The notes: generated by a model from the letters alone, not told the origin. Positions 16,365 through 25,395 are shown, counted from the first letter of the stretch. The stretch: 64,000 bases of DNA from UBA935 sp031556725 (GCA_031556725.1 JAVBSL010000020.1:1-64000), one strand, 5' to 3'. A program made the numbers and translations.

Positions 16365-17870
16365 TCACGGTTCAACCGGAATACAGGTCAGTTTCATCCT
16401 TTCCGGTGGATTAGCGTACAGCGTTAAGTAATCATCAAACTCCTGCTCGGAGATGTAATGATTTCGGCCCTCTATTATCTGAATATAATAGGGCTTTTCT
16501 TCAGAAGATGAGTAGTCGGAACGTATATCCGTCAATTCGGTTAACGAGTCGGCATTCTTATCAAAGCGGTAAGAAGATAAGTATGTATACGCGGCACCGC
16601 CTGAACCCACGTTATAAATGGTTCTATCTGCCGAAATTACCCCATAGTTCCTGGCCCAGAAAGATGTCACTAAAACCGGTTGCCCGTCTTTCAATGTGAA
16701 AATCGAACTGGGAGCGGAGTCATTTAATCCATCCATTGAACCAAGCAATAACTCCATGACACCATCGCTGTTGAGGTCAACTAAAGCGTATCCCCAATCA
16801 CCGTCGTTAGGGTAAGGGTATTCGGAAAATCCGATTACATCCATGTCTTCATTAAAATCATATTCCCCCAGGCGCATACGTTTGGTAAAATGAAGCAGGC
16901 TATCCAAAATCGGCTTATATGCTTCCGGCGCATCCGGATAGGCTGCGGGATACTCAATCTGTATGGTGGTCGGCTCATCAGTGGGATGCGGAACGGACCA
17001 TGGGTCAACTGCATCCGGCTGTAGAGGCACAAAGTCTAATACCATCAGTTCGCCGGGGCTTTTACATTGCTCATATAGCATTGCAAACTCATCTTCTTTA
17101 ATATTAATTTCTTTTCCGTTTTCTGTTTTTATCCAGTAGGGCACAGGAATATCCCCATCAGCAAAAGAAAGAGCAGAGTGTGCTTCTGAAACAATTGTAA
17201 ATTCGGACATTCCGGGTTCCAGACGAAATGCGGTTAAGTCGGCATAGCCGACACCGCGCCAATCAATACATTGATAAAATGTATTGTCGGCGGCTAAGAT
17301 GGCGTCATTTAATTTGCCGGCTCCATCATCGATGCACACCAGTTGTCCGTTTCGTATGGCAAATAGGGACTTGATGACTGGAGCTTGCGTGTCGTAGTAT
17401 GGGGAATGATAATTATTAAGGATAAGAAGTTCCAAGCTGTTGTCACCATCCAAATCAACCAGCATATATCCGCCAGTGATTCCCAAGCCATCGCCAGGAT
17501 AGGGAAGATGGTCCCTTTTACTTATCTCTTTTTTAAGGTCTACATATTTATCCGTAATTTCCGTCGTAATCTTATCCTCATAATCCAGGGTATTGTATCG
17601 GAGTGTTAATTCGCCGAAAAGGTAAAGATCATCCAAAACCGGTATGTATTCATCGGGAACACCTGGGTAGTATCCGGGTGCCGTAATAGTTTCTCCTATA
17701 AAATCAATTGATACGGATGCTGTATCAATTGGCTCGTCTATGTTTATTTCCTCCGGTACAGCCGCTGTAGCGGAGGGTTCTTCTGTGCTTGTTTCCACCG
17801 GCAAGGAACGTGAGCATGCGCACAAGCCAAAAGACAACAAAAGTACTGAAAATACTATTATTTTTTTCAT
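16365..17870 (-). CDS. Lipoprotein with two tandem repeats of an acidic DxDxD-type domain
   Basis: 501 residues. Signal peptide with lipobox LCAC (C19), then a threonine/glutamate-rich linker (25-50). Two homologous halves follow, about 60-275 and 305-500. Each opens with YPG.P or YPDAPE-type segments and 'P.LD.L' helices, has a calcium-loop-like strand (DLDGDNSLELL, DLNSDGVMELL) and ends with a segment of the type PYWI/PYYI.....I.E.EF. I do not recognise a named enzyme family; the acidic loops look like FG-GAP/EF-hand-like Ca sites. A surface binding or scaffold role is a guess. No operon partner; faces the truncated acetyltransferase. Confidence 0.7.
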   Translation of the reverse strand: MKKIIVFSVLLLSFGLCACSRSLPVETSTEEPSATAAVPEEINIDEPIDTASVSIDFIGETITAPGYYPGVPDEYIPVLDDLYLFGELTLRYNTLDYEDKITTEITDKYVDLKKEISKRDHLPYPGDGLGITGGYMLVDLDGDNSLELLILNNYHSPYYDTQAPVIKSLFAIRNGQLVCIDDGAGKLNDAILAADNTFYQCIDWRGVGYADLTAFRLEPGMSEFTIVSEAHSALSFADGDIPVPYWIKTENGKEINIKEDEFAMLYEQCKSPGELMVLDFVPLQPDAVDPWSVPHPTDEPTTIQIEYPAAYPDAPEAYKPILDSLLHFTKRMRLGEYDFNEDMDVIGFSEYPYPNDGDWGYALVDLNSDGVMELLLGSMDGLNDSAPSSIFTLKDGQPVLVTSFWARNYGVISADRTIYNVGSGGAAYTYLSSYRFDKNADSLTELTDIRSDYSSSEEKPYYIQIIEGRNHYISEQEFDDYLTLYANPPERMKLTCIPVEP

Positions 17871-17961
17871 AAGTTGTTACACTCCAATATTTTTTTAGTT
17901 ATTGCTTTTAATATATTTAATAATAGCATATCAATAATAATACTTCAATTTTCTTTTAATA

Positions 17962-17990
17962 TTGTGATTTTTTCGGAATTATGGTATAAC
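17962..17990 (+). promoter_or_regulatory. Predicted promoter of the serine hydrolase gene
   Basis: TTGTGA (17962-17967), 17-bp spacer, TATAAC (17985-17990) with TGG just before it (extended -10), 29 bp before the start at 18020. The region is very AT-rich. Confidence 0.55.
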
Positions 17991-18019
17991 AAACAAAAAC
18001 ATATTAAAGGAGGAGCACC

Positions 18020-19198
18020 ATGTTATTTTCAAAAGGTAAAACCGAATGTAACCCAATAGAAGTTCAATATGATGAGTCACGGCTTGAAGTTTTGAATAAT
18101 CATATTGACGAAATTATTGCTGACGGAGAAATTTTATGTGCATCTTATTGTATTACACGAAAAAATAAAGTGATTGCACATAACGGTATCGGTAAACAAT
18201 CTTATCGTGAAGATGATGACCGAACGATTCCTTATAATGCCGTACATTATATTGCATCAATTACTAAAATCTTCACATCGGTTGCCATAATGAAGCTTGT
18301 TGAAGACGGCAAGATACGTCCGGACCAGCCGGTATATGAGATACTTCCACAGTTTAAAAACGCGCCCTTTAATGTGATTACTGTATTCGATCTGCTTACG
18401 CATACTTCGGGTATGCATCCCGATGATGGATGCTTTCCGGAGGAACCGGCTATTAGTGCCTGGAGACTGATTGAAAATGCATATAAACAGCATAACAAAG
18501 AGGATGGTGAATTTGACTGGATTGCCGCGGCACTTTTAAACGGTGTTCGGATGGCACCGGGTAAGGAATGGGCATATTGCAGCTTCGGATTTATTATTCT
18601 TGGTGCAATAATCGAAAAAGTTACAGGGATGAAAGCGGAAACGTATATTGAAGATAATATTACAAAACCACTTGGTATGAAAGATACCACATTTGACTTT
18701 GATAAAACTGATAAATCAAGATGGATTGTGCAGAATGAGCACTGGTATAACAAATTGAACGGAAAAGGCGCCGATGCGGATGACGAGCCTTGGAGCAGAA
18801 TTCCAGATACCGGCGGCGGTCTTTACTCTACGGCATATGATTTATCTTTATTCGGAAGATGTATGATGAATAAGGGGACTTTGAATGGTGTTCGTATTCT
18901 GGGCAGGAAAGCTGTTGAAAAAATGACCACCCTTGCGATTCATGACATTCCTGATTACTGCTGGGGTGCCAAAACAAAATCAAGAGGATATGGTATTGGA
19001 TTTGATATGAGAAAGGGTCCTGCATTTACCTTTTCTGGAGGTACCTTTAATCATGAGGGGGCGGGTGCATGTTCCCTTTATATCGATCCGTCGGAGGAGT
19101 TGGTTGCGGCATGGTTTGTGCCATATAAGGATATGGGCGGATGGCATCCGAGGGCGATGTGGAATGTACAGAATGTTATCTGGTCTGGGTTGATGTGA
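18020..19198 (+). CDS. Beta-lactamase-family serine hydrolase (class C/EstB-like)
   Basis: 392 residues without a signal peptide, so probably cytoplasmic. The S-x-x-K motif is S80-I-T-K83, a Y-x-S-like motif is WAYCSFGF, and the third box region is near FSGGTFNHEG. These belong to the beta-lactamase/PBP4*/EstB fold, used for esterase, peptidase or transacylase chemistry more often than for lactam hydrolysis in Clostridia. RBS AAAGGAGG is 9 bases before the ATG. Monocistronic, ended by a shared bidirectional terminator with the kinase gene. Substrate unknown. Confidence 0.9.
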   Translation: MLFSKGKTECNPIEVQYDESRLEVLNNHIDEIIADGEILCASYCITRKNKVIAHNGIGKQSYREDDDRTIPYNAVHYIASITKIFTSVAIMKLVEDGKIRPDQPVYEILPQFKNAPFNVITVFDLLTHTSGMHPDDGCFPEEPAISAWRLIENAYKQHNKEDGEFDWIAAALLNGVRMAPGKEWAYCSFGFIILGAIIEKVTGMKAETYIEDNITKPLGMKDTTFDFDKTDKSRWIVQNEHWYNKLNGKGADADDEPWSRIPDTGGGLYSTAYDLSLFGRCMMNKGTLNGVRILGRKAVEKMTTLAIHDIPDYCWGAKTKSRGYGIGFDMRKGPAFTFSGGTFNHEGAGACSLYIDPSEELVAAWFVPYKDMGGWHPRAMWNVQNVIWSGLM

Positions 19199-19208
19199 TT
19201 TTATAAAA

Positions 19209-19240
19209 ACGGCATGCAACCATTCGTGGAAGCATGCCGT
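19209..19240. terminator. Bidirectional terminator between the serine hydrolase and the DAK gene
   Basis: Perfect 9-bp arms ACGGCATGC and GCATGCCGT around a 14-base loop; T-rich on both outer sides. Lies between two convergent genes. Confidence 0.75.
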
Positions 19241-19247
19241 CATTTTG

Positions 19248-21002
19248 TTATTTGATAGAGTTTGCCAGATATGTAAAAATTACTCCAAGTGCGTGGGCAC
19301 CGGCATCGGGATAGCCCAGACTGCGTTCACCCACCGTTCCGGCGCGGCCCATGCGGGCAACGATTTTTTCTGTGCTTTTGGCCCCATCAACAGCGGCCTT
19401 GGCTCCGACCGGAAAGATATCTTTAAACACCACACCCTCGGCAGTATATTTGCTCCATGCATCAGCACATGGAATAAGTGCATCGATCAGGGTTTTATCA
19501 CCAAGCCGGGCACCACGGCCAAAGGAACGTTCACCGGTTTTTTGGATACCGGCAACAGCAGCCTGCAGAAGAGCAGCGAAATCTACGGGAGATAAACTAT
19601 CTTTCCCGGCAGAAGCTTTCCCGGCGGCTCTAAAAGCGGAGCCCCAAATAGGACCGGAAGCACCACCACAGTGTTCCATGATAATCAGGGAACAGGCATC
19701 CAGGAAACTGCCGATATCCTGGGTATGATTCCTGGTCAGGTCTTTCCATTCCCGTTTCAATTGACGGAAGCCTTTGGCAACACTCATTCCGAAATCACCA
19801 TCACCGGCATGGGAATCCAGCTCACAGAAGGGGACTTCGTTTTTGATAATACAGGAACTCATCTGATCCACCAGATAAATGATATTATTTAAAGAGAGCT
19901 GTTCATTTATGATTGCGGCGTATGTAGCTTCTGTTTCAACATCATAGGATACTTCGGCATTATCCTGAACTGCCGGGGGAATATCCTGATAGGTTATTTC
20001 CGCAACCGGACCGGATACGTGTAAGGCCGGAGCATCGCAGCCAGCATCTAAAAGTTTCTTAAGCGGATCGTCCATTTTCATTAAGGAAACAGAGGCACCG
20101 GCCATATCGATGCTGGTCATAAAATTACCAACAAAGACACGGTAGACCTTAATATCTTTTCCGGCTAACACTTTGATAACAGCATTGTTAAATAGATAAA
20201 GCTCCTGCAGGGGAGTAGCTCCGAAACCATTGATCAATATGGTTACTTCGTCGGAACCCTGAAGCTTAAGGTCCTGACAAAGTGAAGCAACCATCTGTTC
20301 AGCCAGTTCATCGGCAGTTGCCACAGTTTGCCTGCAGATACCGGGTTCACCGTGGATACCTACGCCGTATTCCATTTCATCGCCACCCAGTTTGAAGGTG
20401 GGGGTACCCTTGGCGGGAACGGTGCAGGAGGTTAAGGCGAAACCAAGACTGCGGGTATTTTCGATAGCATGTTCAGCAGCAGCTTTGACCTGAGAGAGTT
20501 CCAATCCGGCTTCAGCAGCAGCACCGGCAATCTTATGAACCAGTACCGTCCCGGCCACACCCCGGCGGCCCACTGTGTAGAGACTATCCTGAACAGCGAT
20601 GTCATCATCTACCTTAACATAATCCACAGTAAGACCATCTTCTGCGGCGAGAGCAGCAGCATTTTTAAAGTTCATCATATCACCGCTGTAATTCTTGATA
20701 ATCATCAGCGTGCCTTTGGAGCTGGCGGCAGCACGAAGGGCATGATAGACCTGAATCTGGGAAGGGGAGGCAAAGACGTCTCCGCAGACCGCTGCATCCA
20801 GCATTCCGGTACCGATAAATCCGGCATGAGCCGGTTCATGACCGCTGCCGCCGCCACTGATCAGGCTTACCTTATTTTGATTGATTTCTTTCTTTTTGAT
20901 AATTTTGTATTTAGGTATAAATTCAAGCTGTGGGTGCGCCAGAGCAATTCCGTTACACATTTCCATAACAAGCGTTTCGGGAGTATTCATAATCTTTTTC
21001 AT
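19248..21002 (-). CDS. dhaKL: ATP-dependent dihydroxyacetone kinase, DhaK-DhaL fusion
   Basis: 584 residues. The N-terminal DhaK domain (1-330) has SGGGSGHEPAHAG and the substrate-binding histidine in GIHGEPG; the C-terminal DhaL domain (about 370-584) has the Mg-ATP aspartates in LDSHAGDGDFG and the GGASGP loop. A single fused chain is the ATP-using form, unlike the PTS-linked three-protein form. It converts dihydroxyacetone to DHAP in the cytoplasm. The start at 21002 is preferred because the upstream GTG is almost inside the AAAGGA site. It follows the glycerol dehydrogenase gene by 23 bp, so the two steps glycerol to dihydroxyacetone to DHAP are co-expressed. Confidence 0.93.
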   Translation of the reverse strand: MKKIMNTPETLVMEMCNGIALAHPQLEFIPKYKIIKKKEINQNKVSLISGGGSGHEPAHAGFIGTGMLDAAVCGDVFASPSQIQVYHALRAAASSKGTLMIIKNYSGDMMNFKNAAALAAEDGLTVDYVKVDDDIAVQDSLYTVGRRGVAGTVLVHKIAGAAAEAGLELSQVKAAAEHAIENTRSLGFALTSCTVPAKGTPTFKLGGDEMEYGVGIHGEPGICRQTVATADELAEQMVASLCQDLKLQGSDEVTILINGFGATPLQELYLFNNAVIKVLAGKDIKVYRVFVGNFMTSIDMAGASVSLMKMDDPLKKLLDAGCDAPALHVSGPVAEITYQDIPPAVQDNAEVSYDVETEATYAAIINEQLSLNNIIYLVDQMSSCIIKNEVPFCELDSHAGDGDFGMSVAKGFRQLKREWKDLTRNHTQDIGSFLDACSLIIMEHCGGASGPIWGSAFRAAGKASAGKDSLSPVDFAALLQAAVAGIQKTGERSFGRGARLGDKTLIDALIPCADAWSKYTAEGVVFKDIFPVGAKAAVDGAKSTEKIVARMGRAGTVGERSLGYPDAGAHALGVIFTYLANSIK

Positions 21003-21025
21003 GAGAGTCACATCCTTTCGTATGC

Positions 21026-22159
21026 TTAAAAAGCACCTTCTTTATACTGTGTTCCGATACTGTCGGCGGCTTTAATGGCAGCAACGACATTTTCCGGAGT
21101 GACAGGGAAGGGCATTGCGTGAATAGATTCCTCGGGAATGCAGGATTTTTCAGCTACCTGAAGAAGCTCAGCTTCAGTAATGGTATCCACACCGATATCT
21201 TTGAGACAGATGGGCAGACCCACTTCGGTACAGAAATCAAGAACTTCCAAGATTTCTTCTCTGGGGGCATTTTCCAGTGCCAGCTGCACTAACGTACCAA
21301 AGGCAACTTTTTCCCCGTGGAAGTATTTATGAGTACCCTCTAAGATGGTGAGTCCGTCATGGACCGCATGAGCAGCAGCCAGTCCGCCGCTCTCAAAACC
21401 AAGACCGGATAAAAGAATGTTAGCTTCAATGATATTTTCCAGAGCCGGAGTTACTACCTTGTTCTGACAGGACAACTGGGCTTTTTTACCGTCGGACAAA
21501 AGGGTTTCATAGCAAAGCTTTGCCAGGCTGAAAGCAGCATTAGTGCTTCTGGCCTGGGGACAGTCACCGGTGCGGGAACCGCAGGGCAGGCCGGCATTTA
21601 TTTTGGTGTAAGACTGCACATTGGCTCTGGCTTCAAAATAGGTGGATAAGGCATCCCCCATTCCGGATACCAGGAAACGAACCGGTGCGTTGGCGATGAT
21701 GGCAGTATCGATCAGGACAATACTGGGGTTTTGTTTGAAATAAGCATAGTCGTCGAAAGCCCCTTCGGGAGTATATAAGACAGCGGAGTGACTGGTGGGA
21801 GCATCGGTGGCAGCAATGGTGGGAACGATGATCAGTGCATCCCCCCGAGCCACACATTTAGCTGCATCGATTGCTTTACCGCCCCCCAGGCCGATAATGC
21901 AGTCGCAGTCGTTTTCGGCTGATAATTTCTGCAGTTTTGCCACTTCTTCACGGGAACATTCGCCGCTGAAACTGCCTTTTACAAAAGTGACTTCAAATTT
22001 TCGGGCAGTTTGATCCAACTGATCCCGGACACGGTCCATGTCATCCGGATTGGCAATCAACAGAGCCGATGTACCAAATTGCTTTACAAAATAACCAAGA
22101 TTCAATAATTCGTTTTCACCCTGAACATACTTTGACGGACTGATAAATGCTTTCCTCAT
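21026..22159 (-). CDS. gldA: NAD-dependent glycerol dehydrogenase
   Basis: 377 residues, slightly longer than typical GldA. The NAD-binding GLGGGKAIDAAK and PTIAATDAPTS are present. The zinc ligands are the aspartate in GMGDALSTYFEA and histidines in AAHAVHDGL and THKYFHGEKVAFG. Iron-containing alcohol dehydrogenase superfamily. It oxidises glycerol to dihydroxyacetone, which the downstream DhaKL phosphorylates. A short segment with several cysteines (SYTKINAGLPCGS...) sits where some clostridial GldA have an insert. Upstream are an inverted repeat and three short direct repeats likely bound by the PocR/AraC regulator. Confidence 0.93.
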   Translation of the reverse strand: MRKAFISPSKYVQGENELLNLGYFVKQFGTSALLIANPDDMDRVRDQLDQTARKFEVTFVKGSFSGECSREEVAKLQKLSAENDCDCIIGLGGGKAIDAAKCVARGDALIIVPTIAATDAPTSHSAVLYTPEGAFDDYAYFKQNPSIVLIDTAIIANAPVRFLVSGMGDALSTYFEARANVQSYTKINAGLPCGSRTGDCPQARSTNAAFSLAKLCYETLLSDGKKAQLSCQNKVVTPALENIIEANILLSGLGFESGGLAAAHAVHDGLTILEGTHKYFHGEKVAFGTLVQLALENAPREEILEVLDFCTEVGLPICLKDIGVDTITEAELLQVAEKSCIPEESIHAMPFPVTPENVVAAIKAADSIGTQYKEGAF

Positions 22160-22177
22160 AAAAAATACCTCCTATTT

Positions 22178-22202
22178 TTTTGATACTATAAGAGTATCAA
22201 AA
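22178..22202. promoter_or_regulatory. Inverted repeat before gldA (operator candidate)
   Basis: Perfect 10-bp arms TTTTGATACT and AGTATCAAAA with a 5-base spacer, 19 bp upstream of the gldA start. The half-site GTATCAAA returns in the inverted repeat upstream of the regulator gene. Confidence 0.65.
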
Positions 22203-22238
22203 GAAGGAGGTTTTGCCATTGGGCGGGTTTAATCAGAA

Positions 22239-22285
22239 ATGGTAATATTTTATGGTAAAAATATGTTTTTTTGAATTTATGGTAA
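22239..22285. repeat. Three direct ATGGTAA repeats in the gldA upstream region
   Basis: ATGGTAA at 22239, 22252 and 22279 on the plus strand, within AT-rich DNA between the regulator stop and gldA. AraC-family activators often bind direct repeats, so these may be activator sites for the glycerol operon. Confidence 0.45.
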
Positions 22286-22299
22286 ATTTATGACTTTTG

Positions 22300-23238
22300 T
22301 TATCTAAGATAGGAGCGGTAGGCGGCGGGAGTGAGGCTGCTATACTTCTTAAAAATCTTAATAAAGTAGCCCGGATCGCCAAACCCCAATTCGTTGCTGA
22401 TCTCGGTTACCGTTTTGCCGGTATTTTCTAATAGTTCTTTGGCCCATTCAATCTTTAGGCGAGAGCAGAAGGAGGTATAACTTTCGCCTACTTCTTTGGA
22501 GAAAAGGCGGCTCAGATAGCCGGTGCTGACATTGCAGTGAAGGGCCATTTTATCCAGTGCGGGCGAATCCTGGCGGTGGGTATTGAGATAGTTTAGGACA
22601 TTCAGGATAATCGGATTCAACGTATCCGTATAAGCCAAAAGTCCGTGATTTCCGTTAGCTTCCGGCGCAGTGTAAATGGGGGAAGGCACAGCAAGATGCT
22701 TCGGCGGCCCGGCCGGAGATACAATATAATTACATAAATCAAAAAGCATTTTCGAAACCATGGCAATTTGCGAATAGGGCAGTACCGGAATGCGGCTATA
22801 TTCTTTGGCAAGAGAGGCCTTTTTATCTTTCATATATTTCTGGCTGGAAGGCAGATAAATTTGTTCCACCAAAGAAGCTGCATCTTCGGCAGCGGAAAGA
22901 CGAACCTGCCCAGCCATAATCGCTCCGGCATACTGGTTATTTACAGTAATCGGTATGGCAACATCAATAATGGAAAAATAGCATTTATAAATGTAAGGGC
23001 TGTTGGTCCGTACTGATTCTAAGCCGCCGATGGAGTCACATTTTTGACAAAACTGACTCAACACCTCATCTTCCCGGATGATCCGGCAGAAGTCACAGCA
23101 GCCGCTGTGACAGGTGATAGGATGACCTTTGTAATCAACGGTGATGATTGCCATTTTGGTAGTGGTTGCCAGAGAGTTTTGAAGGGTTTCCCATTGTTCT
23201 ATATTGAAAACATTGCATAAGTCAAAGTTTTGATTCAT
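22300..23238 (-). CDS. PocR-domain AraC-family transcriptional regulator
   Basis: 312 residues. An N-terminal PocR sensory domain (about 10-165) has the cysteine cluster CHSGCCDFCR and FCQKCD and the GAIMAGQVRL segment. Two AraC helix-turn-helix units follow (about 210-312), recognisable from CNVSTGYLSRLFSKEVG and ELGFGDPGYFIKIFKK. PocR regulators control propanediol and glycerol use genes. The gene lies directly upstream of gldA-dhaKL on the same strand, so it most likely senses glycerol or a product and activates the operon. It is separated by 140 bp that hold operator-like repeats, and has its own upstream inverted repeat. Confidence 0.92.
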   Translation of the reverse strand: MNQNFDLCNVFNIEQWETLQNSLATTTKMAIITVDYKGHPITCHSGCCDFCRIIREDEVLSQFCQKCDSIGGLESVRTNSPYIYKCYFSIIDVAIPITVNNQYAGAIMAGQVRLSAAEDAASLVEQIYLPSSQKYMKDKKASLAKEYSRIPVLPYSQIAMVSKMLFDLCNYIVSPAGPPKHLAVPSPIYTAPEANGNHGLLAYTDTLNPIILNVLNYLNTHRQDSPALDKMALHCNVSTGYLSRLFSKEVGESYTSFCSRLKIEWAKELLENTGKTVTEISNELGFGDPGYFIKIFKKYSSLTPAAYRSYLR

Positions 23239-23259
23239 AAAGCACCTCCAAGATATAAT

Positions 23260-23309
23260 AGTATTGTATCAAATGACTAGCCATCACGCCAGCTATTTGG
23301 TACAATACT
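23260..23309. promoter_or_regulatory. Long-arm inverted repeat upstream of the PocR-type regulator
   Basis: Arms AGTATTGTATCAAAT (23260-23274) and ATTTGGTACAATACT (23295-23309), one mismatch, 20-base spacer. It lies 22 bp upstream of the regulator start and shares GTATCAAA with the gldA operator; likely autoregulatory. Confidence 0.6.
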
Positions 23310-23381
23310 TAGGGAAACTGCCAGATTCAGAGGGGCATGGACTGGAAGCGGATCACATAACAATATTAGAGGAGGAGTAAA

Positions 23382-24518
23382 ATGAGTAAAGTTAAGGGGA
23401 AAAAGAAGTCACAGGGGCGGAAATACATAACGGTAATTTTCTCGCTGCTGATTGGCATGGTATGCGGGCTATTGATTGGTCTATATTTAGTTTCTTTGCC
23501 GGATGAAGTGAATAAGCTGGGTATTTTTCTGATTGCCTTTGTGGGAATGTATATATTTATGTATTTTCATATAATCATTCATGAAGCCGGTCATCTTATT
23601 TTCGGTTTAATCACAGGATATCGCTATTCATCGTTTCGGATCGGGAGTTTTATGTGGGTGAAGGAAAAAGATAAAATATGCTTTCGCAAATTATCTATTG
23701 CCGGTACGGGCGGGCAGTGTCTGATGGTTCCGCCGGATATGGCAGATGGAAAAATTCCTTATAAACTATACAATTTTGGCGGTGCGATAGTCAATATTCT
23801 GGCGGCGATATTATTTTTATTCTTTTATTTTCTGTGTAAGGATGTTCCTTATCTTTCACTATTTCTGTTGCTGGCGGCAGTGATCGGCTTTGCAATGGCC
23901 GGTATGAATGGGATTCCCATGCGCCTTGGGACAGTTAATAATGATGGTTATAATGCTCTGTCACTGGGGAAAAGCAGTGAAGCCATACGGGCCTTCTGGA
24001 TTCAGATGAAAGTAATTGAACAGACAGCCAAGGGGCATCGTCTGAAGGAAATGCCGAAGGAATGGTTTGTTGTTCCGCCAGTGGAGGAGATGAATAACAG
24101 CTTGACGGCACCTGTGGGGGTGTTAGTTTGTAACCGGTTGGTAGATGCTCATCAGTTTGAAGAAGCAAGCCGGCTGATGGAGGAATTGTGCCAAATGGAT
24201 ACGGCCATGGTGGATCTGCATCGCCGCTTGATAAATTGTGACCGGATATACTGTGAGTTAATCGGATTAAACCGGACTGATAGGCTGAAAGATATCATGG
24301 ATAAGGAACAATTAAAATTCATGAAAACCATGAAAAATTACCCTGCCGTTCTGCGAACAGAATATGTATATGCGCTACTGGCCGAACAGGATACAGAGAA
24401 GGCTGAAAAAATCAAAGAGCAGTTTGATAAATGTGCTCATACCTATCCTTACTCCAGTGATATCGAAAGTGAACGGGAACTAATCGAGATCGCTAATCAA
24501 ATTCTTCCATGGAAGTGA
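23382..24518 (+). CDS. M50-like (site-2 protease family) membrane metalloprotease
   Basis: 378 residues. A basic N-terminus is followed by helices at about 17-37 and 46-66, and the zinc motif H67-E68-x-x-H71 (HEAGH) lies in the third helix. Further helices at about 135-155 and 160-180 lead to a segment GTVNNDGYNAL, the place of the third metal ligand in M50 proteins. The C-terminal 190 residues are a soluble helical region rich in short TPR-like helices. It probably cuts a membrane protein or processes a peptide; similar genes sit in peptide-export or anti-sigma loci. No partner is obvious. The tail (NQILPWK) is part of a tandem duplication. Confidence 0.8.
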   Translation: MSKVKGKKKSQGRKYITVIFSLLIGMVCGLLIGLYLVSLPDEVNKLGIFLIAFVGMYIFMYFHIIIHEAGHLIFGLITGYRYSSFRIGSFMWVKEKDKICFRKLSIAGTGGQCLMVPPDMADGKIPYKLYNFGGAIVNILAAILFLFFYFLCKDVPYLSLFLLLAAVIGFAMAGMNGIPMRLGTVNNDGYNALSLGKSSEAIRAFWIQMKVIEQTAKGHRLKEMPKEWFVVPPVEEMNNSLTAPVGVLVCNRLVDAHQFEEASRLMEELCQMDTAMVDLHRRLINCDRIYCELIGLNRTDRLKDIMDKEQLKFMKTMKNYPAVLRTEYVYALLAEQDTEKAEKIKEQFDKCAHTYPYSSDIESERELIEIANQILPWK

Positions 24519-24543
24519 CATAATCAAATTCTTCCATGGAAGT
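24494..24543 (+). repeat. 27-bp tandem duplication at the end of the M50 gene
   Basis: The 23-bp unit at 24494-24516 recurs at 24521-24543 without change. It contains the small palindrome TTCCATGGAA. The first copy encodes the last residues and stop codon of the protease; the second is just downstream and non-coding. Confidence 0.85.
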
Positions 24544-24557
24544 CTGTTCGTTGTTGG

Positions 24558-24584
24558 GCCGCAAAAGCTTTGCGGCTTTTTTTT
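24558..24584 (+). terminator. Rho-independent terminator after the M50 gene
   Basis: Perfect 8-bp stem GCCGCAAA / TTTGCGGC with a 3-base loop and eight T. Confidence 0.95.
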
Positions 24585-24624
24585 CGCACATTGATACCAT
24601 TATTTTGTCAATAAATCGTAAGTC

Positions 24625-24667
24625 CTAAAGATATTCTAAGAAATTCCTAAGAAACTTTGTGTATAAT
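24625..24667 (+). promoter_or_regulatory. Promoter of the two-component/ABC cluster with 11-bp phased repeats
   Basis: CTAA(A)G boxes begin at 24625, 24636 and 24647, exactly 11 bp apart, followed by TATAAT at 24662-24667. No good -35 box is visible, as expected for an activated promoter. The pattern fits direct-repeat binding by an OmpR-family regulator, probably the one encoded at 24706. Confidence 0.6.
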
Positions 24668-24705
24668 AAGACATGTACAATTATTTTGAAAAATGAGGAG
24701 GCAAA

Positions 24706-25395
24706 ATGGCTGTCTATCATATACTGATCGTGGATGATAATCCGGCGATTATCGAGATATTGGATATTTATCTGAAAGAGGCCGGCTATCGGACATATCA
24801 TGCCGGTAATGGTGAAGCCGCACTGAAGGTGCTGAAATGTCATACCGTTCATCTGATTCTGATGGACATTATGATGCCCCGCCTTGACGGTATCAGGGCA
24901 ACCCTAAGGATTCGTGAGGAAAACAACATTCCGATTATCCTGATTTCGGCCAAAACCCAGGAGCGTGATAAGATAGATGGGCTGGAAACCGGGGCGGATG
25001 ATTATATTACCAAACCCTTCAGTCCGCCGGAGGTCCTGGCCAGAGTCCGGGCACAGCTGCGCCGTTATACCACCCTCAATCGGGAAACGGCATTGGGGGA
25101 TGAGATACATATCCGCGGCCTTTCAATTTTTTTTAAAAGTAAAACCGTAACAGTGGATGAAGTGACGGTTAAGCTTACGCCCACGGAATTTAAGATTTTA
25201 TGCCTGCTGGCAAAGCATAAAGGTGAGGTCATGTCCGTGGAGGTAATCTATGAAGCGGTGTGGGAACAGGCATTTCTGGGTGCGGACAGTACGGTCATGT
25301 TTCATATCAGCAAGCTGCGGGAAAAGCTGGAAGAGAACCCCAAAAAGCCCCTGTACCTGAAAGTAGTGTGGGGACAGGGATACATGATAGAGTAA
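24706..25395 (+). CDS. OmpR-family response regulator
   Basis: 229 residues: receiver domain (1-120) with D10-D11 and phosphorylated D54 in LILMDIMMPRLDG, then a winged-helix domain (130-229) ending KVVWGQGYMIE. It precedes its kinase by 13 bp and then a sugar-uptake-type operon. The same 11-bp spaced repeats occur before this gene and before the solute-binding protein gene, so it probably activates both. RBS GAGGAGG before the ATG. Confidence 0.93.
   Translation: MAVYHILIVDDNPAIIEILDIYLKEAGYRTYHAGNGEAALKVLKCHTVHLILMDIMMPRLDGIRATLRIREENNIPIILISAKTQERDKIDGLETGADDYITKPFSPPEVLARVRAQLRRYTTLNRETALGDEIHIRGLSIFFKSKTVTVDEVTVKLTPTEFKILCLLAKHKGEVMSVEVIYEAVWEQAFLGADSTVMFHISKLREKLEENPKKPLYLKVVWGQGYMIE

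Noticed and set aside
22178..22202. Reading the gldA inverted repeat as a terminator of the regulator gene
   Set aside because: The arms are AT-rich with a weak stem and lie 19 bp before the gldA start, far (about 100 bp) from the regulator stop; an operator fits better.
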